64,000 nucleotides of DNA from Actinophytocola xinjiangensis (GCF_001921215.1 NZ_MSIF01000024.1:84692-148691); one strand, 5' to 3'. Shown: positions 32,651-42,056, counted from the stretch's first letter. A program made the numbers and translations. The notes: generated by a model from the sequence alone, not told the origin.

Positions 32651-34038
32651 TGCGCGCCGACCTGCTCGCCGAACCGATCGCCGGGCTCGACGAGGCGCTC
32701 GCCGCCGTCGACGGCGGCGACCAGGCCCTCACCGCCGGGCTGCTGCGCCCGCAACCGGCCCAGGTCGCGGCGCTGACCGGGCTGGCCGACGCGCTCGCCG
32801 GCTCACCGCTGGCCGGGCGGGTCGCCGAGGCGGTGGACAAGATCGCCGCCGGCGCCGCCGGTGAGGACCACTTCCTGGCGGTCGCCGCCGCCAGGACCGC
32901 GCTGCTCGGCTCGGTGCACGACGCCCTGTCCGCCAGGGTCGACGAAGCCACCGGCCGCCCGCACGCCGAGCCGGCCGCCCCCGAACCGGGGGCCGAGGTG
33001 TCGCCGAACCTGTTGGCGGCGGCCAGGTCCTGGCTCGCCGACCTCGCGCGGGCCGGCTGGCGCGGCCTCGACCACGACCTGGTGTCCGGCTCCGCGCCGG
33101 TGATCTCGGCGATGCTGCCCGACCCGGCGCCGCGCCGGCTGGCCGCGCTGCTCGACGGGTTCGCCGCCGAGCTCGCCGCGTCCTGCCCCGGCGCCGGCAT
33201 CGACCAGGTCCCGGCCCGCCGCTGGGGCGACCTGTGGTCGCGGGCGCTGGTGCTGACGCTGCCCGGCGCGCTCGGCGGCGCCCCCGGCGGCACCGCCACC
33301 GGCCGCCTCCTGCCGCTGGGCGTCGACCTGCACGAACACGGCACCGCCGCCCAGGCCCAGGTGCACGCGGTCCTCGAACCGGCCGACGGGTCGACACCCC
33401 GACTGGTGCGGGCCAGCGTGTCGGTGCCCAAACCGGACACCGTGCTCGGCGCCGGGCTGTGGCAGCTGCTGCGGCCCCACCTGTCGCTGCTCGCCGCCGC
33501 CGGCGATGGCCGCTCGATGGACGTCGAGGCCATGCCGGTCACCGCCGAGGGCGACCTGGTCTGGGACGAGGAACGTGCCCGCCCCGGCGCGCCGGCCGAC
33601 CCGTTCGTCACCGCGCGCGTCGTGCTGCCCACCGCCGCCACCCCGCCGGTCGCGCCGCTGGACCGGCACCCGGCGCGGCTGGCCGTCCCGGTCTTCCTGG
33701 AGGGCTACACCACCGACAAGGACGGCGACGCGATCGGCGTCACCGTCGCCGGGCACCGCCTGCCGGTCGACCTCGACCGGGTCCCGGTCGCCAGCCCGCT
33801 CACCCCGGCCGCCGTCGCCTCGTCGGGCGCGTGCCTCGGCCTGCTCCGGTGGGACGCCGGCACGTTCTCCGTGCAGCCGCTGGCGGTGGAGACCGTGGTG
33901 AAGAAGAAGGCGGTCGCGGTGCACGCCGGTGCGTGGGCCGGCGGCACCACCGACAAGAACGGCGTCAAGGCGGAGAAGGCCGCCACCGACGCGGTGACCG
34001 TGTTACGCGAGCGGGCGGGAAGGTTGCTGCGCAAGTGA
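32650..34038 (+). CDS. Uncharacterised protein of the MoxR-VWA system
   Basis: A 463-residue protein from ATG 32650. It is helical in the first ~150 residues and beta-rich later (LVRASVSVPKPDTVLG, LAVPVFLEGYTTDKDGDAIGVTVAGHRLPVDLDRVPVAS), with a Lys-rich end (KKKAVAVHAGAWAGG). No catalytic motif is visible. It is coupled to both neighbours. One TTA codon (34003-34005) near the C-terminus could make its translation, and thus the operon, depend on the bldA tRNA. Confidence 0.65.
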   Translation: MRADLLAEPIAGLDEALAAVDGGDQALTAGLLRPQPAQVAALTGLADALAGSPLAGRVAEAVDKIAAGAAGEDHFLAVAAARTALLGSVHDALSARVDEATGRPHAEPAAPEPGAEVSPNLLAAARSWLADLARAGWRGLDHDLVSGSAPVISAMLPDPAPRRLAALLDGFAAELAASCPGAGIDQVPARRWGDLWSRALVLTLPGALGGAPGGTATGRLLPLGVDLHEHGTAAQAQVHAVLEPADGSTPRLVRASVSVPKPDTVLGAGLWQLLRPHLSLLAAAGDGRSMDVEAMPVTAEGDLVWDEERARPGAPADPFVTARVVLPTAATPPVAPLDRHPARLAVPVFLEGYTTDKDGDAIGVTVAGHRLPVDLDRVPVASPLTPAAVASSGACLGLLRWDAGTFSVQPLAVETVVKKKAVAVHAGAWAGGTTDKNGVKAEKAATDAVTVLRERAGRLLRK

Positions 34039-35384
34039 ACGCCAACGACAACCGCCGCCAGGTGTTGTACTGGCGGCTGCTCGCCCGGCTGTTCGACCCC
34101 GAGGAGCAGGCCAGCCTGGAGTCGGCCAGCGTCGCGGTCGTCGAGGACCTCGGGCTGCCGACCGCGCTGCTGGACCCGGGTGCCTCGGTCGACGCGATCG
34201 TGCAGCGCCACCCCGAACTGGCCGCCGAGTTCGCCGGCCTGATGGTCCCCGACCGCGACGGTGAACGCGACGGCGACGCCGAGGTGCGCCGCGCGGCCCT
34301 GGCGTCCAAGGTGCTGCTCAACGTGTTCGCCACCGGCGCGGGCAACGTCACCGCCGGCCAGCTGTCCCAGTGGCAGTCCGACGCCGGCTGGCTGGAGCGC
34401 GCCCTGGGAGCCCAGCCGGGTGAGCTGCGGGGCCGGTCGGGTCGCGGCGGGAGCGGTGGCGCGCCGACACCGGAGCTGGGCACGCTGGTGCCCGACATCG
34501 GCCCGGACCTGGCCGATCTGGAGGCCGACCTGGTCAACCGGATGCGGCTGCGCGAGGTGCTCGCCGACCCGACCCTGGCCGCCCAGCTCACCCCGAGCAT
34601 GTCGCTGATCGAACAACTGTTGCGGGACAAGAACAATCTGTCCGGCGTGGCGCTGCGCAACGCGAAGTCGCTGATCCGCCGGTTCGTCGACGAGGTCGCC
34701 GAGGTGCTGCGCACCCAGGTGGAGAAGGCGTCGGTCGGCGCCATCGACCGCTCGGTGCCGCCCAAGCGCGTGTACCGCAACCTCGACCTGAACCGCACCA
34801 TCTGGAAGAACCTGGTCAACTGGAGCCCCGAGGAGGAACGGCTCTACGTCGACCAGCTCTACTACCGGCAGACCGCGCGCAAGAACACCCCGCAGCGGCT
34901 GATCGCGGTCGTCGACCAGTCGGGGTCCATGGTGGACTCGATGGTCAACTGTGCGATCCTGGCGTCGATCTTCGCCGGGTTGCCGAAGGTGGACGTGCAC
35001 CTGATCGCCTACGACACCCAGGCGCTTGACCTGACCCCGTGGGTGCACGATCCCTTCGAGACGTTGCTGCGCACCAACCTCGGTGGCGGCAACGACGGCA
35101 TGGTCGCGATGGGACTGACCCAGCCCAAGATCGCCGAGCCGCGCAACACCGTGGTGGTGTGGATCTCCGACTTCTACGAGACCAGGGTCGAGCAGCTGTT
35201 CGAGTCGATGGCCGCCATCCACCGCTCCGGCGCGAAGTTCATCCCCGTCGGCTCGGTCACCAGCGGCGGCCGGGGCGCGGTCAACCCGTGGTTCCGCGAA
35301 CGGTTCAAGGACCTCGGCACCCCGGTGATCTCCGGCCACATCGGCAAGCTCGTGCACGAACTCAAGACTTTTCTCACCTCCTGA
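34035..35384 (+). CDS. VWA-domain protein (MoxR partner)
   Basis: A 449-residue protein from GTG 34035, overlapping the previous stop. The first ~280 residues are helical with a Gly/Arg-rich linker (RGRSGRGGSGG, 132-142). The C-terminal von Willebrand factor A domain has an intact MIDAS: Asp294-x-Ser296-x-Ser298 in AVVDQSGSMVDS, Thr in the MGLTQPK/GGGND loop, and Asp in VWISDFYE. VWA proteins bind the MoxR ATPase and recruit metal-dependent or regulatory targets. No signal peptide is present, so it acts in the cytoplasm. Confidence 0.88.
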   Translation: MNANDNRRQVLYWRLLARLFDPEEQASLESASVAVVEDLGLPTALLDPGASVDAIVQRHPELAAEFAGLMVPDRDGERDGDAEVRRAALASKVLLNVFATGAGNVTAGQLSQWQSDAGWLERALGAQPGELRGRSGRGGSGGAPTPELGTLVPDIGPDLADLEADLVNRMRLREVLADPTLAAQLTPSMSLIEQLLRDKNNLSGVALRNAKSLIRRFVDEVAEVLRTQVEKASVGAIDRSVPPKRVYRNLDLNRTIWKNLVNWSPEEERLYVDQLYYRQTARKNTPQRLIAVVDQSGSMVDSMVNCAILASIFAGLPKVDVHLIAYDTQALDLTPWVHDPFETLLRTNLGGGNDGMVAMGLTQPKIAEPRNTVVVWISDFYETRVEQLFESMAAIHRSGAKFIPVGSVTSGGRGAVNPWFRERFKDLGTPVISGHIGKLVHELKTFLTS

Positions 35385-35402
35385 CCACCAGAAAGGCCTC
35401 AC

Positions 35403-36539
35403 ATGTCCGACCTGTTGCGCGCCCCCGCCGAGCTCAAGTACGCGGAGGAGCTGGACTGGCTGGAGTCCATCGACGACAACCCCAAGCCGTTCGCCTGGCG
35501 CCTGTCGCCCAAGATGGTCCGGCTGTTCATCCTCGGCGCGGAACGCGCCGACGGCCTCGACCGCGAGGTCGCCCAGAAGTGGTTCGGTGACCGGAGTTTC
35601 GTCGAACGCGCGGTCGTCACGCTGGCCTCGGACCGGGGTCTGCTGCTCATCGGCGACCCGGGCACCGGCAAGAGCTGGCTGGCCGAGCTGCTGTCCGCGG
35701 CGATCTCGCGGAACTCGACGCTGGTCGTGCAGGGCACGGCCGGCACCACCGAGGACCACATCAAGTACTCGTGGAACGTGTCGATGGTCATCGCCAAGGG
35801 ACAGTCGCGCGAGTCGATGATCCCCTCGCCGATCATGACCGCGATGGAGCGGGGGTCGATCGGCCGGTTCGAGGAGCTGACCCGCTCCACCAGCGACGTG
35901 CAGGACGCGCTGATCTCGATCCTGTCGGAGAAGTACATCTCGGTGCCAGAACTGGGCGGCGACAACGACAGTGCCAACGGTGCTGACAACATCGTGTTCG
36001 CCAAGCCGGGTTTCTCGATCATCGCCACCGCCAACAGCCGCGACCGGGGCGTCAACGACCTGTCCTCGGCGTTGAAGCGCCGGTTCAACTTCGTGCGCAT
36101 CCCGGTGGTGACCAACAAGAAGAGCGAGTCGGAGATCGTCCGCTTCCGCACCGAGGAACTCCTGCGCCGCCACCAGATCGAGCTGGACGTGCCGCCGACG
36201 CTGCTCGACGTGCTGCTGCGCAGCTTCGCCGACCTGCGGGCCACGGCCGCCTCGGCGGGCAGCGACGACGAGAAACTGGAGTCGGCGCTGTCGACCGCCG
36301 AGCAGATCGGGGTGCTGGAGGACGCGATCCTGCACAGCAACTTCTTCGGCCGGCGCGCGCTCGACGCCCGCACGCTCGCGGCCTCGCTCGTCGGCTCACT
36401 GGCCCGCCGCGAACCGGAGGACCTGGCGATCCTCAACAAGTACCTGCACGGCGTCATCGAGCCGCGCAGCAAGGACGAGGGCGGCGAGTGGCGCGAGTTC
36501 CTCGACGGTGGCCGCGACGCGATCGCCACCCTGTCGTGA
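35403..36539 (+). CDS. MoxR-family AAA+ ATPase
   Basis: A 378-residue AAA+ protein. Walker A is GDPGTGKS (84-91); sensor and pore segments include GSIGRFEELTRS and SIIATANSRDRGVNDLSSALKRRFNF (sensor 1 and arginine-finger region). C-terminal helices follow. MoxR ATPases remodel or activate partner proteins presented by VWA proteins. Of the genes here it is closest in context to E. coli YehL. Its stop overlaps the next start (GTGA). Confidence 0.9.
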   Translation: MSDLLRAPAELKYAEELDWLESIDDNPKPFAWRLSPKMVRLFILGAERADGLDREVAQKWFGDRSFVERAVVTLASDRGLLLIGDPGTGKSWLAELLSAAISRNSTLVVQGTAGTTEDHIKYSWNVSMVIAKGQSRESMIPSPIMTAMERGSIGRFEELTRSTSDVQDALISILSEKYISVPELGGDNDSANGADNIVFAKPGFSIIATANSRDRGVNDLSSALKRRFNFVRIPVVTNKKSESEIVRFRTEELLRRHQIELDVPPTLLDVLLRSFADLRATAASAGSDDEKLESALSTAEQIGVLEDAILHSNFFGRRALDARTLAASLVGSLARREPEDLAILNKYLHGVIEPRSKDEGGEWREFLDGGRDAIATLS

Positions 36540-39286
36540 GTCGGTTCGACGCGCTGCGCACGCAGCTGCGGGAGGCGGCGGACACGTTCGCCGACGGGCC
36601 GGACGCCCTGGAGGGGATCCTGCTCGGCATCGTCGACGACGTCGACCGGGCCGTGCGGGAACCGTTGGAGATCTTCCCGGTCTGCCACCACTCGCCGGCC
36701 TCGGCGATCGCGATGGCCCGGCGGCTGCGCGACAAACAACCCAAGGTCGTCTACCTGGAGCTGTGCGAGGACCTGGCGCCGCTGCTGACCGAACTGCGCA
36801 ACTGCCGGCTGCCGGTCGCGGTCCAGGCCTTCGCCACCGAGATCGACGGTTTCCCCGCCGAGTGGGCGCCGCTGTCGGTGGTCGCGCCGATCACCGAGGC
36901 GTCGGCCGAGTACCAGGCGATCTCCTACGCCCTGGACACGCCCGGCGTGGAGCTGGTGCTGGTCGACCGCTCGGCCGACCACGTGTTCCAGTGGGACCGC
37001 CCGCGGGCGCCCGCCGAACCGGCCGACCCGGACGCGCCGCCGCCGGAGGAGGAGGCCGCGCTGCACGGCGACGCCGTCGGCGTGGGCATCGGCGACCTGC
37101 GGCCCCGGTTCGCCGAACTGCGCGAACACCTGCTGCACCACGGCAAGGTGCGGCACTGGTCGGAGTGGTGGCACCAGTACGTCGAGCTGCCGCTGGGCGA
37201 CAGCGACCACGACACCTACCGCCAGGTCATGCTGCTCATCGGCAGCCTGTTCCGCCGCCTGGCCCCCGGCGACCCGCACGAGACGCGCGTCGACGAGGAC
37301 CGCGAGCGGTACATGTGGACGCGGATGCGCCAGCACCTGGCGGCCACCGGCACCGACCCGGCCGACTGTCTCTACGTGTGCGGCGCGTTCCACGCCGCCA
37401 GCCGGGTCGCCGAGTTCGGTGTCGACGGGAGCGACACGTTCGAGATCAGCCCCCGGTCGGCCAGCCGCTGGCAGCACGGCCTCATCCCGTCCAGCCACGC
37501 CTCGATCGAGGCCCAGTTCGGTCTGGCGCCGGGATCGGTGTCGATCGCGGCGACCGAGTGGGCCAAGAACCTCAAGCGCACCAGGGTGAAGCCCTTCCGG
37601 CTGGCCGGCCAGGCCGGCGGCACGAAGAAGAAGCCGGCGGCGCTGCCGGCCCCGGCGCCGGAGATCACCCCGGCGGACAACCTCACCGGGTTCCTGCAAC
37701 GCCCGCCGGTGGTCGACCGGCTCGACGAGGCTGAGCTGCTCGGCTGGTCGGTGGAGGTCGTGCGGGCGGCGCGGCGCAACGGCTACCTGTCCTCGACGGC
37801 CGACGCGATCGCGGTGTTCGAGACCTCGATCCTGTTGGCGGGCATGCGGGACCGGGCCAAGCCGACCCCGTACGACTTCCAGGACGCGGCGGTCACCTGC
37901 ATCGAGAAGGACACCGTACCCGGCCGCCGGGACGTGCGCCGCATCGTCGAGATCATGATGGGCGGCGACCGCATCGGCCAGGTCGGCTACGACGCGCTGC
38001 CGCCGCTGGCCAGGGACGTGCACGACCGCCTGGCGCCGCTGAACCTCAAGCTGGACCAGCGCGGGGTGCGGCGGGCACTGCTGGACATCGCGTCACAGCC
38101 GGAGCTGGAGGCGTGCTCGGACCTGCTGTGGATGCTGCGCTGGCTGATGCCCGACGGCGCCGCCCGGCCGATCATGGGGGAGCGGCGGCTGGGGGAGCGC
38201 CCCATCCAGGAGTCGTGGGACCTGGCGTTGGGCACCTACCAGCGCGGGCTCATCGAGCTCGGCTACGAGGGCGTGACCGTCGAGCACGTGCTGGAGCAGC
38301 GTCTGCGCCGGATCGCCCACTCGCCCCGGGCCACGGCCGCGACCGTGCTGGCCGCCGTCGAGGACGCGACGCTGTACCTGCGCAGCCACCGCCTCGCCGG
38401 CGAGCTGGGCGTGCGCGCGCTGGAGGTCCTCACGGGTGAACGCGGCGCCGACGGCGCGCCGGAGGTGCTGCGCCGGATCCGCCGCCTGCTGGCGTTCTAC
38501 CGCACCACCGAGCCGGTGCTGCCGGCGTGGATCGAGTCGTTCGTGAAGGCCGGCTACGCGCACTACTGCACGCTGCTGCCGATGGTCTTCGCCGACGAGG
38601 ACGCCCGCGTCGACCAGGTGGCGGCGATGCTGGGCTTCCTGTTCAGCATGGAGGGTCTGGCGCTGTCGCTCGGCTGTGACCGGACCCAGCTGGAACTGGC
38701 CGTCGCCCAGTCCCACCCGGGCGAGCCGTCCCTGGTCGCCCTGTTGTGGGCGGCGCAGGTCCAGCTGGGCACCCTGTCCCGTGCCGAGCTGCGTGCCCGC
38801 TGCGACGAGCTGGTGGACAGTCCGCTGACCCTGCCGGCGTATCCGCGTTACCTCAGTGGTTTCGTGCACGCGCTGGAGCCGGCGCCGGGCCTGGTCGACT
38901 TCGTGGTGGAGGCGGTGTCCAACGCGTTCACCCGGCTGCCGGATCCGGTCCTGCTGCCGTGGCTGCCGACCCTGATCGGCACCCTCAAGGCCGGCGGCGC
39001 CGACCTGGCCCCGCTGCTGATCCGCGAGGCCGGCCGGATGTTCCCCAGCCGCCTGGCGGCGCTGGACGAGTGGACCCCGCCGTGGCTGGCGCCCGAGCAC
39101 GTGCCGGTGACCCGCGCCGCCTCCGGTACCGGTGTCGCGCTGCTGGCCGACCATCCGGCGACCTGCGACGCGCTCGCGGACCTCCTGGGCTGTGCGGGGG
39201 AGTGGACCGCCGCCGCCCCGGGCGGCGCGGCGCTGCTCGACGAGTACCCGGACACGGCCGTGGCGCTGGAGGCGGCGATGACGTGA
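36536..39286 (+). CDS. DUF5682 protein, N-terminal TraB/ChaN/EreA-like domain
   Basis: A 916-residue protein from GTG 36536. Residues 45-290 carry motifs in the order seen in the TraB/ChaN/EreA/Tiki superfamily: FPVCHHSPAS (His51, His52), VVYLELCEDL (Glu75), DRERYMWTRMRQHL (Glu256, Arg257) and YVCGAFHAAS (His286). That match is my inference; the family is catalogued as DUF5682. A Pro/Ala linker at about 157-172 follows, and the long C-terminal part (about 390-916) is helical and of unknown role. It is coupled to the MoxR gene and completes the five-gene system, comparable to E. coli YehM. A metal-dependent hydrolase-like effector is possible. Confidence 0.8.
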   Translation: MSRFDALRTQLREAADTFADGPDALEGILLGIVDDVDRAVREPLEIFPVCHHSPASAIAMARRLRDKQPKVVYLELCEDLAPLLTELRNCRLPVAVQAFATEIDGFPAEWAPLSVVAPITEASAEYQAISYALDTPGVELVLVDRSADHVFQWDRPRAPAEPADPDAPPPEEEAALHGDAVGVGIGDLRPRFAELREHLLHHGKVRHWSEWWHQYVELPLGDSDHDTYRQVMLLIGSLFRRLAPGDPHETRVDEDRERYMWTRMRQHLAATGTDPADCLYVCGAFHAASRVAEFGVDGSDTFEISPRSASRWQHGLIPSSHASIEAQFGLAPGSVSIAATEWAKNLKRTRVKPFRLAGQAGGTKKKPAALPAPAPEITPADNLTGFLQRPPVVDRLDEAELLGWSVEVVRAARRNGYLSSTADAIAVFETSILLAGMRDRAKPTPYDFQDAAVTCIEKDTVPGRRDVRRIVEIMMGGDRIGQVGYDALPPLARDVHDRLAPLNLKLDQRGVRRALLDIASQPELEACSDLLWMLRWLMPDGAARPIMGERRLGERPIQESWDLALGTYQRGLIELGYEGVTVEHVLEQRLRRIAHSPRATAATVLAAVEDATLYLRSHRLAGELGVRALEVLTGERGADGAPEVLRRIRRLLAFYRTTEPVLPAWIESFVKAGYAHYCTLLPMVFADEDARVDQVAAMLGFLFSMEGLALSLGCDRTQLELAVAQSHPGEPSLVALLWAAQVQLGTLSRAELRARCDELVDSPLTLPAYPRYLSGFVHALEPAPGLVDFVVEAVSNAFTRLPDPVLLPWLPTLIGTLKAGGADLAPLLIREAGRMFPSRLAALDEWTPPWLAPEHVPVTRAASGTGVALLADHPATCDALADLLGCAGEWTAAAPGGAALLDEYPDTAVALEAAMT

Positions 39287-39296
39287 CGGGCGGCGC

Positions 39297-40757
39297 TCAG
39301 GGGCTCGGGTCGTAGACGTCCCGGCCGTACCAGCCGAGTGCGGCGCGCAGTTCGTGCAGTTCGCGTTCGCGGGTGCGCCTGCCCAGGTCGTGGCAGACCG
39401 GGTAGGCGCGCAACCCGCTGGTGGTCTCGGCGCCGAGGCCGGCGCGGGACACCCCGGGATTCACCGTGACCAGGACCCAGGGCCGTTTCCGGTCGTACAG
39501 GACCCGCACCCGCGCGATCTCCGACCACGCCAGGTGCCGGTTGTTCCGGCCCGCGCCGACGGCCAGGCCGGTACTCGACACCTCCAGCCAGCGGGGCGGT
39601 CTGACCAGCCGCCAGAGTTCGTGGATCGCGTAGTAGGCGAACGGCGAGCCGACAATCACGAGAGCCCAGGCGGTCTCCACGTAGCTGTAGTTGAACTGGC
39701 TGATCGCCCCGACGATGAGGAACAGCGCCAAGGGGCCGAGAATCAGGAACGAGGCGGCGGCGCCGACCCGGCCACGGACCTGGAACCTCGTGACGCTCGG
39801 GTCGACGGGCGGCGCAGGGGGCGGGGAGGGCACCACCGCCATCGGTGCCGATGCCACTTGAGGTACCGGTGCCAGCTCGATGACCGGGGCGGCGACCCTG
39901 GTGTGTGCCCTGGTGGGTTCGTTGGCGGGTTCCTGGGCCAGCGACGCCCAGTCGGCCGCGGCGTCCCCGAGTTCGGTGAGTACCTCGGTCGGGGTGGGCC
40001 GGGCCGTCGGGTCGCGGTCGAGGCAGCGGGCCACCAGCGGGCGCAGTTGCTCGGGTACGCCGGCGATCTCCGGTTCGCCGTGGACGACCCGGTAGACCAG
40101 TGCCGGCAGCGAGCCCGCGCCGAACGGGCCGTTGCCGGTGGTGGCGAAGACCAGGACCGAGCCGAGGGAGAACAGGTCGCTGGCCGAGGTGATCTCGCGG
40201 CCCTCGATCTGTTCGGGGGACAGGAAACTCGGTGTGCCGACGACCATGCCGGTCGCGGTGAGCCCGGTGCTGTCCAGTGCCCGCGCGATGCCGAAGTCGA
40301 TGACCCTGGGGCCGTCCTCGGTGAGCAACACGTTGGCGGGCTTGAGATCCCGGTGGATGAGCCCGGCGTTGTGCACCGCGCGCAGCGCCTCGGCGAGCCC
40401 GGCGGCGAGTGCGCGGGCCCGGTCGAGGTCCAGTGGCCCGCCGGCGGTGACGGCGGCCTGCAGCGTCGGCCCGGACACGTACTCCGTTGCCAGCCAGGGG
40501 ATCGGCGCGTCCGGGTCGGCGTCGACGACCGCGGCGGTCCAGAACCCGCCGACGGCGCGCATCGCCGCGACCTCCTGGCGGAAGCGTTCCCGGAACTCGT
40601 CGTCGTCGGCGAGTTCGGTGCGCACGACCTTCACCGCGACCCGCCTGCCTCCCGGTGACCGCGCGAGGAAGACCCGGCCCATGGCGCCGTTGCCGAGACG
40701 GCTCTGGGTCGTGTAGTCGCCGATTCGTTCCGGGTCGCCGGGCCGCAGTGCCGTCAC
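39297..40757 (-). CDS. Membrane Ser/Thr protein kinase
   Basis: A 486-residue protein. The kinase domain (14-270) has LGNGAMGRV, Lys43, HRDLKPANVLL, DFGIARALD and a PASE-like GTPSFLSPEQ segment. After a Pro-rich linker, two adjacent transmembrane helices (ASFLILGPLALFLIVGAI and TAWALVIVGSPFAYYAI) are followed by a cytoplasmic PH-like C-terminal domain (LEVSSTGLAVGAGRNNRHLAWSEIARVRVLYD). It thus has no large external sensor, unlike the kinase at 5.9 kb. It converges with the DUF5682 gene, with only 10 bases between. Confidence 0.9.
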   Translation of the reverse strand: MTALRPGDPERIGDYTTQSRLGNGAMGRVFLARSPGGRRVAVKVVRTELADDDEFRERFRQEVAAMRAVGGFWTAAVVDADPDAPIPWLATEYVSGPTLQAAVTAGGPLDLDRARALAAGLAEALRAVHNAGLIHRDLKPANVLLTEDGPRVIDFGIARALDSTGLTATGMVVGTPSFLSPEQIEGREITSASDLFSLGSVLVFATTGNGPFGAGSLPALVYRVVHGEPEIAGVPEQLRPLVARCLDRDPTARPTPTEVLTELGDAAADWASLAQEPANEPTRAHTRVAAPVIELAPVPQVASAPMAVVPSPPPAPPVDPSVTRFQVRGRVGAAASFLILGPLALFLIVGAISQFNYSYVETAWALVIVGSPFAYYAIHELWRLVRPPRWLEVSSTGLAVGAGRNNRHLAWSEIARVRVLYDRKRPWVLVTVNPGVSRAGLGAETTSGLRAYPVCHDLGRRTRERELHELRAALGWYGRDVYDPSP

Positions 40758-40842
40758 CAGGGTTCTCCTTCACCGGAGGGAACCTGCGAACTGTAGCCGG
40801 AACACCGCGCGCGGTGACCGCGAATGACGAGGATTCGACCGG

Positions 40843-41286
40843 TCAGCGTCGGGTGTCGCGCAGGCGGCGGGTCTGCTCGCGCAGGACCTCGACGGTGCGG
40901 GTGACGTAGTCGGCGATCGTCGCCAGTTGGGTCTGGTCGTAGCGGGCGGTGACGGTGGCCATGGCGGCGGCGAGGTCGGTGAAGACGTCGGGCAGGTGGC
41001 CGGTGGCGGTGATCAGAACCCGGCGGCGGTCCTGGGGGTCGGGGTCGCGGGTGGCGAGACCGGCGCGTTCGAGCCGGTCGACCATGCCGGTGACGGCGCC
41101 GGGGGTCAGGCCGGTGTGCTCGGCGAGCGCCCCGGCGGAGAGCGGGCCGTGGCGGCCGATCACCGCGAGGGCGCGCTGGTCCCCGGCGGTGACCCCGAGG
41201 TGGGCGCCGACCGCCTCGTGGAACATCACCACCGCCGTGCTCAGTTCGCGGCCGTAGTCGGCGGCCTGCCGGGTGTCCTCCTCCAT
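40843..41286 (-). CDS. MarR-family regulator
   Basis: A 147-residue MarR protein: winged helix at about 35-100 with LAVIGRHGPLSAGALAEHTGLTPGAVTGMVDRLERAGLATRDPDPQDRRRVLI. It is divergent from a small membrane-protein gene, with an AT-rich palindrome in the 65-base gap. It probably represses itself and that gene. Ligand unknown. Confidence 0.9.
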   Translation of the reverse strand: MEEDTRQAADYGRELSTAVVMFHEAVGAHLGVTAGDQRALAVIGRHGPLSAGALAEHTGLTPGAVTGMVDRLERAGLATRDPDPQDRRRVLITATGHLPDVFTDLAAAMATVTARYDQTQLATIADYVTRTVEVLREQTRRLRDTRR

Positions 41287-41311
41287 GGGAGAAGTTTAGC
41301 GCGTCTGATAA

Positions 41312-41330
41312 TTTAGTACAGTAAACTAAA
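41312..41330. promoter_or_regulatory. Putative MarR operator
   Basis: TTTAGT-N7-ACTAAA, a 19-base near-palindrome, lies in an AT-rich patch between the divergent MarR and membrane-protein genes. It overlaps likely -10 elements (GATAAT just left of it). Confidence 0.65.
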
Positions 41331-41351
41331 ACAACTCAGGGGAGACCGACG

Positions 41352-41867
41352 ATGACGTTTCGTGAGGAGTGGCCGCCCGCGCTGGCCGGACTGCGCTGGG
41401 CCTGGGCCTTCTACCGCCGGCACGCCCTGCTCGTGATCGGGCTGTCGCTGATCCCGTCGGCGCAGCGGCTGGTCGTCGTGAACTGGGAGGGCGCTCTCCC
41501 GTCCGGCCTCGCCACGGCCTCCGAGGTGCTGGTGATGGCGGTCCGCGTGCTGCTGGTGGTCCTCCTCTGGCGGCTGGCCGTCCCGCGAGGCCAGGCCAGG
41601 GGCGCCAACGTCGGCCCCTTCGTCACCGCTCACTGGCCCCGGCTGGTCCTCCACGGCCTGCTGCTCGTGCTGGCCACGGTGATCTTCGGCAACGGCCTGG
41701 AGGCGCTCGGCGACCTGCTGTCAGAGTCGGCCGGGCAGACCTACCTGGCCGTCCTGCTGTTCGTGAAGAACCCGACGATCATCGCGTTCACCCTGGTGTG
41801 GGTGGTCGGGATGGTGCGCGAGATGTTCCTCTGCCGCCCCAGGGTCCCCGCCCAGACCGTCGCTTGA
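41352..41867 (+). CDS. Four-helix membrane protein, MarR-controlled
   Basis: A 171-residue protein with about four hydrophobic segments (HALLVIGLSLIP, VLVMAVRVLLVVLLWRLAV, LVLHGLLLVLATVIFG, TIIAFTLVWVVGMVREM). No known family or motif was recognised. It is divergent from a MarR gene and shares the palindrome at 41312, so it is likely induced by whatever ligand the MarR protein senses. A stress or export role is possible but unproven. Confidence 0.65.
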   Translation: MTFREEWPPALAGLRWAWAFYRRHALLVIGLSLIPSAQRLVVVNWEGALPSGLATASEVLVMAVRVLLVVLLWRLAVPRGQARGANVGPFVTAHWPRLVLHGLLLVLATVIFGNGLEALGDLLSESAGQTYLAVLLFVKNPTIIAFTLVWVVGMVREMFLCRPRVPAQTVA

Positions 41868-42056
41868 CTGTCCACTGCGGACTTGTCGATAGGAAAGGGC
41901 TTGCTTTAGCTGTTCCGTGCGCAAACAGGCCAGGAAAACGCTTGCCTGTGACGCTCTCAGGGACCAGACTGGGTGCCGTGTGCACGTCGGGGTGCACGAC
42001 AACTGCCGCGTACCGGACGTGTCCTTCGGTCAGAGTCGACCCGCGAAAGGACGCTC

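Noticed and set aside
33234..34034. N-terminal extension of the VWA protein to 716 residues
   Set aside because: The extension is Arg/Pro-rich and overlaps the upstream gene in another frame; the GTG at 34035 overlaps the previous stop as in the rest of the operon.
33705..36335. 876-residue open frame antisense to the VWA and MoxR genes
   Set aside because: Same shadow pattern; the plus strand has overlapping genes with Walker A and MIDAS motifs.
35399..38023. 874-residue minus-strand frame over MoxR/DUF5682
   Set aside because: Shadow of the plus-strand genes; no start signal or motif.
41940..41960. Possible LacI-type site (AAAACGCTTGCC) upstream of the ThuA gene
   Set aside because: The half-sites are not symmetric; too weak next to the clear CebR boxes elsewhere.
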